From assembly GCA_946803715.1 (NCBI GenBank), contig CAMPET010000108.1, forward strand, positions 13,602 through 54,696: a DNA stretch of 41,095 nucleotides. The letters run 5' to 3'. The stretch is from Beroe ovata (taxonomy: Eukaryota > Ctenophora > Nuda > Beroida > Beroidae). Position numbers and translations under genes: made by a program. Shown here in pieces: positions 34,901 through 41,095 of this stretch (its first letter is position 1; each line of letters opens with the position of its first letter). The notes below the pieces were generated by a model, which was not told the origin of the DNA, ran no database searches, and saw nothing but the letters and a program-made list of their open reading frames with translations.

Positions 34901-35328
34901 GTTATAAAGCACCTTATTTCTTGTAGAAGAGGAAGCATTCTCCCAATCATGAGCTGAGCCTCTCCTTTAGCCAGATTATCACAATCAGACCGTTCTCCAT
35001 ACATAAGAATTGGGGGGATGAAACTTTGGAATAACTGTGACTTTAGTAAAGAGACCTCTTCACACAATGAAGCAAGAACTAGAATGACTTTGTTAAGACC
35101 CCTATTCTCGGTATTTACTAGATCAATAAGGTCTGCCATCTCATGTGGGGCCACTTGAAGTGAAACTGGCTTCGATGTAAAATCCCACAGTGAAGATTTC
35201 CCATATACTACCTCATTGCTAATACTGTTACTAAATTCATCTATAAAGTCTGAGTAACTTTTGAGATATTTCTGGCCCAGATTTTTGATGACAGTTTCAT
35301 CATAGTTCCAATCTCCCTCTGAAATCAT
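31909..35328 (-). CDS. WASHC4: WASH complex subunit 4 (SWIP), intronless coding region
   Basis: SWIP is a scaffold of the pentameric WASH complex, which activates Arp2/3 on endosomes for retromer-dependent sorting. A single open frame of 1,139 residues (human ~1,170) matches along its length: [11 protein letters not shown] at the N-terminus, [17 protein letters not shown], then near-identical [75 protein letters not shown] and [20 protein letters not shown], ending [17 protein letters not shown] plus a tail. Start ATG at 35328 is used: the frame opens 30 codons further up, but that part follows no ATG and contains an acceptor (TTCATTCTACAG, near 35374), so it is 5' UTR or intron. No intron interrupts 3.4 kb, unlike its neighbours. 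Confidence 0.95.
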   Translation of the reverse strand: [1139 protein letters not shown]

Positions 35329-36036
35329 CTTGATGATATCAACATATGATATAACATGCAAGCCCTGAATGTGACCTGTAGAATGAAACAGGGTCTGGTT
35401 TTGATTAAATGGACACAATTATTTCAATCATATTAAGTGAACTAGCTAATGCTTCAAATGACTTGAGTTGAATAACCATGACATAAATCAACTCTGGAAT
35501 TCACTCTGGATCTATCCCTAAAAGACTTCACTAGTAAGTACCCCAGTCGTGCCCAGAATAAAACATTTACAAAACAACTAATTGTGTCGAAAATACATGC
35601 AAAAGGAACAATTGTTGATCAGTCATGACAGTTCATAATACTCAAACAATTATGATCTTGTATCTCCTTATTCTTATTTTTGATGATAAATAACCAACAT
35701 TTTGCTGTAGCAATAAAAGGAAGTGTTGATCTGTTGTAATATTTCAATTCATCTGTCATGAATTATAATCATACATCTGAAGTAGTACATCTGAAGATAT
35801 TGGTTTAATAGCAAACTAATAATTAATCACCCGTGTCAATATACAATATACAGTATTCTACCTACATACTAATTATATTACATATTCACATATTTCATAT
35901 ATATATACTAGACCTGTCTACATAATCCGGATGTAGCAGTTCATACATTAAACTGGAAACATGCTAAGTAAAATTAAATAAGAAGCCGCGCGCAAGAAAC
36001 AGTGGACAGATCGTTTTGCGAGCCGCGCGCACGCAA
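35329..36036. other. WASHC4 upstream region, AT-rich
   Basis: Presumed 5' UTR, a 5' intron and the promoter of WASHC4. Apart from the acceptor near 35374 and a (TA)n patch near 35901–35910, I see no features. Confidence 0.5.
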
Positions 36037-36159
36037 AACGAAATTCTCGACAGGGTCTAATGGTCTATCATCGATCGACAATTGTGTTTTATTTGAGTGT
36101 TGTCGATCGATCTGACATGACATTGACATGATAGACCCTGTCGCGTCGAGAATTTCGTT
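36037..36159. mobile_element. Fold-back element (imperfect inverted repeat)
   Basis: The left arm AACGAAATTCTCGA–CAGGGTCT–ATCAT–CGATCGACAA reappears inverted in the right arm, which ends at 36159, with a ~20-bp loop (TTGTGTTTTATTTGAG...). Small insertions interrupt the pairing. A non-autonomous fold-back/MITE-like element is the likely origin; there is no coding capacity. Confidence 0.6.
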
Positions 36160-36700
36160 GCTGTTCCCGCGCTGCGTGACCCAAATACTCCGCGCGCGCT
36201 GCGCGTCTCCGTGGTTTGGTCTCCTTTCTACGACTTTTCAGTTCACTGAGTAGAACAGGGGCGCGCAACGTGTGCACATTCGTTGCGCGCGCGCGAACTT
36301 ATTCTCAGACTTTGCGTTTTGCATCAGCGGTGAGCGGTCTTGTCGGGCGATGTCAGACCGCTGACGCAAGCCGCGAAGCTGGGAATAAGTGTGAGAATAA
36401 GTTCGCGCCGCGCGCGCGAAACGAAATTCTCGACAGGGTTTGCCTGGCGATGCAAAGCCCTGCAGCTGACGCGGGCCGCGAAGCGGCGAGCGCCAGTGCA
36501 GCGCCGCGCGCAATGAAATTCTCGACATAGGGGCTATCATCGACAGCCAAGACAGGGTCTATCATCGATTTGGTTGTCGATTTGGCTTCGCGGCTCGCGT
36601 CAGCTGGGCTTAGCATCGCCAGGCTATCATCGGTCGACAAGGCCGGAAATTCGCGGCTTGCAATTGCATCGCATCAGCGGTCGCGGTCTGACATCGCCCG
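36160..36700. mobile_element. CpG-rich nested repeat block
   Basis: Modules recur in both orientations. GAAATTCTCGACA occurs near 36423 and 36515 as well as in the fold-back element. TTGTCGGGCGATGTCAGACC (36339) returns inverted as GGTCTGACATCGCCCGACAA (36683). GCCGCGAAGC occurs near 36370 and 36475 and inverted near 36591. GC and CpG content are far above the surroundings. The open frames here are by-products of the repeats. Confidence 0.55.
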
Positions 36701-36741
36701 ACAACTATAACTACAAGAGAATTATAACCCCACAACATGTC

Positions 36742-36790
36742 CATGTCACGCTGGCATGCATGCATGCAATATGCATGCCAGCGGGACATG
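36742..36790. repeat. 20-bp stem hairpin
   Basis: CATGTC-A-CGCTGGCATGCAT pairs with ATGCATGCCAGCG-G-GACATG: 19 pairs and one A·G mismatch around a 9-base loop (36762–36770). It borders the CpG-rich repeat block. Confidence 0.85.
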
Positions 36791-37591
36791 CAGGCACTGG
36801 CAGTACATGCTTGTAGGGGTTTTCCGATTGTAGTGCACTGCACTGTGACACCCGGTCAACGCGAGACGTGGGATTTGGAACCGGAACACAATTTTACTTG
36901 TTGCTTATAGATATAATTATTCTGCCCGATAATGATCACACATGATAACAATAACAAATAACATGAGATTGATCGATCAATTTGATCATGTCATCTGATC
37001 ATAATGAGATCTTTGACTTTGAGATGTTTAATTGTTTCACAATATTTCAGTTTGGACAAATGGAAAGAAGCTCTGTAGCTCTTTTTGCAAATTTGTCTAA
37101 AATTTATTATTGGTCATACAAATTAAATCTTAATACTTCTAAATCCCATTGTTTATCATTCTATTCAATAATAAATAATGGTAATCAGTAATCACGCGAT
37201 TGGTTGCGGGTTTCAATTCTATAAAGCTATGAGACTGTATCTTTTATTATAAACAATGTGAACAATAACTTTTTCCATCAATCAAGTTGTTATTAACAGT
37301 ATTTACATTTAATCAGAACAATCTAAAGCACAATGTACTGAATGCAAAAGTTTGCTACCTTGGTCGAGGCCTTCCATCTCAAAGAATAAAAACCATATTT
37401 TTCCAAATATAGCAGTAGCACAAGTATTGTCCCAGTCTTATAATAGCGTATTATAATATCACAAGAAAATAAAGATTGGCAATTAGGATGCAAGGTAAAA
37501 TGACGCCTCAATGACGTCACACAGACACCAGCACATCCCTGCTCATTTAGGAGGTGATACTATGACAATAATAATCTACTATTGAGTCTAT
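36791..37591. other. Spacer, no gene seen
   Basis: AT-rich sequence holding the presumed 3' UTR of the distal tropomyosin exon (transcribed leftwards). A TGACGTCA (CRE-type) palindrome lies near 37512. No coding exon is supported. Confidence 0.5.
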
Positions 37592-37693
37592 CTATATGTC
37601 GTCAATTTCGGCATTAACTGCAGCGAGCTCTGCTTTAGTTTCGGCATGTGATGTCTGCTCATCTTCAACTTCCTCTGCAGGGCGAAACAGATT

Positions 37694-37725
<32 letters not shown>

Positions 37726-40700
37726 CATTGAGCAGCGGTACGCAAAATGATGCGATGGTTCATGATCGAATTAAATAAGTTGCGACAAAGAATTTATTTG
37801 CAAATTTTCGGCTTAGAAATCGTTAGTATCAAGGAACTGTATTATGATTATCGTGTAGTTATGGCAACAGCGACTGGGTTCTCAGTTGCTCAAAGCCGAT
37901 ATCAGGGCTGTTATAGGGAAATAGGATACGCAAATTTCTGTACACATTCTATCATCGTCAGATCCAATGTAAAGCGACGAACCCTTGCAGAATTTGGTCA
38001 AAGTTCGACTTGACTTCGCAATAGTGTTGAAGTTTTGTGTCATCATATGCAGAATTAGATTTGCAGAAACCTACCTTAGCCTAAAACTCATCCACGTGAC
38101 TGGAGGTAAACACATGACACATTTACGGCATTCTGATTGGCTACGGCAAGTTCGCAAATGTTAACAATATGAGCCTTTGGAAATGTGCGCGCACAAAATA
38201 TTTTCCTAAATATTATTCACTGAGCACATTTTCGATAAAAATTGAAAGTGAAGGGCAAATATGTAGCTACTGTGCATGAATCCTGTGTGAGCCGCGCACT
38301 TGCTAGTACAATGTGTGGGAATTGCGTGCCGCCCGCTCAAGATTGTGGTATAATGGTGACGCTAGGCGTCACTAGTGAATCATAGTGAAATTTAACAAAA
38401 TAATTTGATATTGCTCACACAATATATCAATGTTCATAAGGTGTTACCAAATTCAAGACATTTATAGCTTAAAAATACAAAACATCATCTAAATAACGTT
38501 TAATTCAAAGACTATTAAAATTCAAATCAATAATGCCATAGTCATTGTCACTCCAAAGACTAAAATTTTATCTATTCTCAAGAAAAGGTTCTATAAGAGC
38601 TGAGATTTCATGAACGTTTTGAAATGACGGATCCGGCTAATTTTGATGAACCCCAAAATAGGTCCATGTATGTATGGAATTGTGTGTATTGGTGTCAATA
38701 TGACAATATGCTTGTGAAGTAATTTAGGTTGCACAAAATGTCCCTACTCTCCTAAAATCGGTACAATCAGTATGTACAGATGTACATGATGATAAATCTT
38801 GAACATGTAGTCAAAAGTCAACCATAAAACTACCAAAACGTCAAAAAAAGTGATGAAAAATGCTGTAATCAATATATCATGTTGTAAAAGATTGTCTCCT
38901 AAATGACATATAAATTCTTATCATGCAATCGGTTAATCAATTGGTAATCAGTGCATAAGTTCAGCGCATGTTATGTGCCAGGTTTTACATAGCATTGAGA
39001 TGTCGGACACACTGATCAAAGACGTGCTACTCATTGTTTTGAATTTGGCGCGGTTCATATCAGTCTGTAATATCTTATGCTGTATCACAATCCAAGAAAC
39101 GTGTTTTCCCAGGGAAAACAGCCCTGTTGCTAGAGCACGACCATAATATCATGGACACAGTCTACCCAAAGATACGCTAGAGGGAGTGTGTGGGATCAAT
39201 ATATTTCACTAATTTCAGCATTTAGTTCCTCCAGTTCTGCCCGTGTTTTGCCGTGAGCTTCTTTCTCCTTCTCAACATTGCCTGAGGTCACAGTGAGATA
39301 AGAGACAAATACTTTGTCCACTATCTCACACGGTCCCACTGTATCACACGGTCCACTGTCTCACACGGTCCCACTATCACAATCGGTCCCACTATCCAAG
39401 TTCTCACACGTTCCCACTATCCCAGTTCTCACACTATCTCACACGGGTCACGCTATTCACTATGCCAAGCCAACAAAACAAGAACTAATACTCTCCACGA
39501 AAACAGCAATAATTAGAGGTCCACACCAATCATTTCATCAGAGCTCACTCAGAATTCCTCCCAAACAGAAGAGTACAAAGTGACAGCAGATGTAACAGCG
39601 AGATAATATCAGCGAGTTTGGGTTTCTCACTATCTACAGGAAATCACTAGTCTCACTATCATTTGTATCACTATGATTTGTATAACAAGACGTGATCCAG
39701 AAGTTAATAACGTCCTATCATCTTCTGGCAGTTCCTTGTCATGTAACATGTGTTACAAGCTCTGTAACATGTTACAAGCTCTGTAACATGTGTTACAAGC
39801 TCTGTAACAGTTGCTACGAGATTCCTTCTTCCTATCATCGTGGAATTTGCTAGATCAAGCAACACTCACACCTCAAATAATTACACTTTGTCACGTGACA
39901 TTGCTAAGACACGTGACCAGAGTGAAAATAACCGCATAATGACCTAATTATAGTCGGGGAATATTCCACTCGCAGACAGGCAGCTGATTTGGGAAATATG
40001 CGGGACAGAACAAGCATAATAACTGAGGTGGGCATGGCCTGTGAGATTCTGACAATGAGATTGGTGCCGTGGAACAAGCTACAGCAATATTTGGATCAGG
40101 AATGGATCACCAAGATGTTATTTAGGCCCATAGATGGTCAGAGAAACGGGGAAATGCCTGCATATGACAATAGACAGGTCAAGTTACAGCATAGGCTATA
40201 GCTCCAGCAGGTGATTAGAGAGAGAGAGCACTGCACAGCCAGCAGGTGATTAGAGAGAGGGCACTGCACAGCCAGCAGGTGATCATAGGGAAAATGTGCT
40301 GGCAGGCAAAGAGTTAGGTTTATAGGAAGACATTGAATGATGGGAAACATCTAATCAACAGGGTTCCCCCTTTCTTGATCGACTTCTTCATTAGATTAAA
40401 GGAGACTGTAACAAAGCGGCGGCAGGGTACCACAAAATAAGCCATGTGTGTGTGTGTGTACTGTGTGGGGAACCCTGGTCCAACATGCAGACTTCACACA
40501 CAAATATCGGAGCTCTCTGACAGTGACGTCACCTATTTGAAGGATCCATGTTTGAAGCCCCAATCTTTAGTTGCGTCATACAAATGCAACTTTTTCTCAT
40601 AGATCAACTTTTCCGCCACATTTTCGGCATGCAATTGTTCCAGTAACAAGATTTCAGACTCCCGGGCATCTTCCATTTCGCCGACAATGTTTACAACATA

Positions 40701-41062
40701 AGTTTTTGGGCAAAATGCCAAACCGCGGCGTCCTAAAGTGGAGTTTGGAATTTCAGACGCTTCATTTCACACATACACACACACTCTGATACTGTCAGTT
40801 TCAGCACAGCACATGCGAGCAGACAATCGTACGAAATCACAAACTTTGCAATGCGGAAAATCTGAGGGAGGGGGTGGAACCAGCATTCCATGATATGCAG
40901 AGGGTAGAAAGAGGCGGTGGGGTACTTACTCTCTAGTTTAGCGATGTTCTCTTCCAACACTTGGATCTGTCTCTCGGCATTCTCAGCACGGATGTGCAGG
41001 TCTCCCTTCTCCTCCGTGAGGTCCCTGATCTTGCTCTCCAACTCGTCCTCACGCTGGGCTTG
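37592..41062 (-). CDS. Tropomyosin, penultimate exon and two alternative last exons
   Basis: Tropomyosin is a coiled-coil dimer lying along actin filaments. On the complement, exon 40930–41062 encodes QREDELESKIRDL...RAENAERQIQVLEENIAKLE, matching the conserved tropomyosin end '[35 protein letters not shown]'-type heptads. It is 133 bp and ends in phase 1. From memory, vertebrate TPM exons 7 and 8 are 63 and 70 bp (sum 133) and end in the same phase. Two downstream terminal exons both accept phase 1: 39196–39281 (NVEKEKEAHGKTRAELEELN..., 27 aa) and 37592–37674 (EVEDEQTSHAETKAELAAVN..., 26 aa). They are homologous to each other and have the length of vertebrate exon 9 products. Upstream exons lie beyond the window. 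Confidence 0.75.
37698..37726. repeat. (TG)n microsatellite
   Basis: Pure GT dinucleotides ~20 bp upstream (in transcription direction) of the distal tropomyosin terminal exon, on the complement read as (CA)n next to the acceptor. Confidence 0.9.
37727..39195. other. Region between the two tropomyosin terminal exons
   Basis: This is 3' UTR of the proximal terminal exon and/or intron leading to the distal one. An 88-codon + strand frame at 37747–38013 shows no domain and is probably chance. No other feature is supported. Confidence 0.5.
39335..39455. repeat. Minisatellite (TCACACGGTCCCACTA-type units)
   Basis: About seven irregular 14–22-bp units built from CTCACACGGTCCCACTAT lie in the tropomyosin intron just upstream (in transcription direction) of the proximal terminal exon. 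Confidence 0.75.
39742..39810. repeat. ~27-bp minisatellite
   Basis: Three units of TGTAACATGTGTTACAAGCT plus CTG; each contains the palindrome GTAACATGTGTTAC or the shorter GTAACATGTTAC. Confidence 0.85.
40206..40290. repeat. ~38-bp minisatellite
   Basis: Two full and one partial unit of CAGCAGGTGATTAGAGAGAG plus GGCACTGCACAGC in a tropomyosin intron. Confidence 0.85.
40533..40669 (-). CDS. Possible third tropomyosin terminal exon
   Basis: After an AG at 40670–40671 (complement), a frame fitting phase 1 stays open for 44 residues (ARESEILLLEQLHAEN..., then LYDATKDWGFKHGSFK) to a TAG. The first half has heptad-like hydrophobics. The acceptor lacks a pyrimidine tract and the tail does not resemble tropomyosin, so chance is a real alternative. 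Confidence 0.25.
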
Positions 41063-41095
41063 CTGTGGACAGAGAGGGGGGTTAGAGTGGGGGGT

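Noticed and set aside
35329-35418. N-terminal extension of WASHC4 (frame open 30 codons upstream of the ATG)
   Set aside because: It has no ATG start and contains a splice acceptor; the ATG at 35328 aligns with the start of known SWIP proteins.
36216-36640. Ala/Arg/Ser-rich open frames in the CpG block
   Set aside because: They exist on both strands because of high GC and repeated modules, with no start context, splice logic or domain.

Overview
The window is nuclear DNA of an invertebrate animal. Genes are split by short GT–AG introns (roughly 90–400 bp, a few of 1 kb or more). Every identified product is a eukaryotic or metazoan protein: Mediator subunit 12, a p62/SQSTM1-like autophagy receptor, JTB, P5C synthase, a PCBP/hnRNP K-type KH protein, WASH complex subunit 4 and tropomyosin. 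Allelic copies differ by several percent. I cannot name the species; a sponge or another early-branching, highly heterozygous marine invertebrate would fit, but this is a guess.

Layout. + strand: end of an unrecognised gene (223–1768). − strand: 3' part of a GT31 glycosyltransferase (1945–2645), cut by an assembly gap. + strand: last exons of MED12 (3197–7117), p62-like PB1–UBA protein (7506–9817), JTB (11315–12021), and bifunctional P5CS/ALDH18A1 (12941–17729, 14 exons). A 1.4-kb convergent spacer (17730–19117) holds a perfect RFX X-box. − strand: three genes in tandem, WASHC4 (31909–35328), an R3H-domain protein (30557–31668) and a three-KH RNA-binding protein (19118–30263), separated by only about 220 and 290 bp. 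A + strand sushi-domain gene (24862–25737) lies inside a KH-gene intron. − strand at the right edge: the last exons of tropomyosin (37592–41062), with two homologous, phase-compatible alternative terminal exons. Between WASHC4 and tropomyosin lies a CpG-rich fold-back element (36037–36790).

Assembly caution. Most single-base Ns are flanked by near-identical direct repeats (around 5005, 10699, 21158/22975/23482 and 26960). These look like overlapping or allelic contigs laid end to end, not real duplications, so the doubled MED12, KH2 and sushi exons should be counted once.

The proteins do not form one pathway. WASHC4 (endosomal actin nucleation) and tropomyosin (actin filaments) share a theme, and p62 and P5CS are stress/metabolic genes, but the adjacency gives no evidence of a joint system. 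All exon joins were checked by hand for reading-frame phase; none was checked against transcripts.
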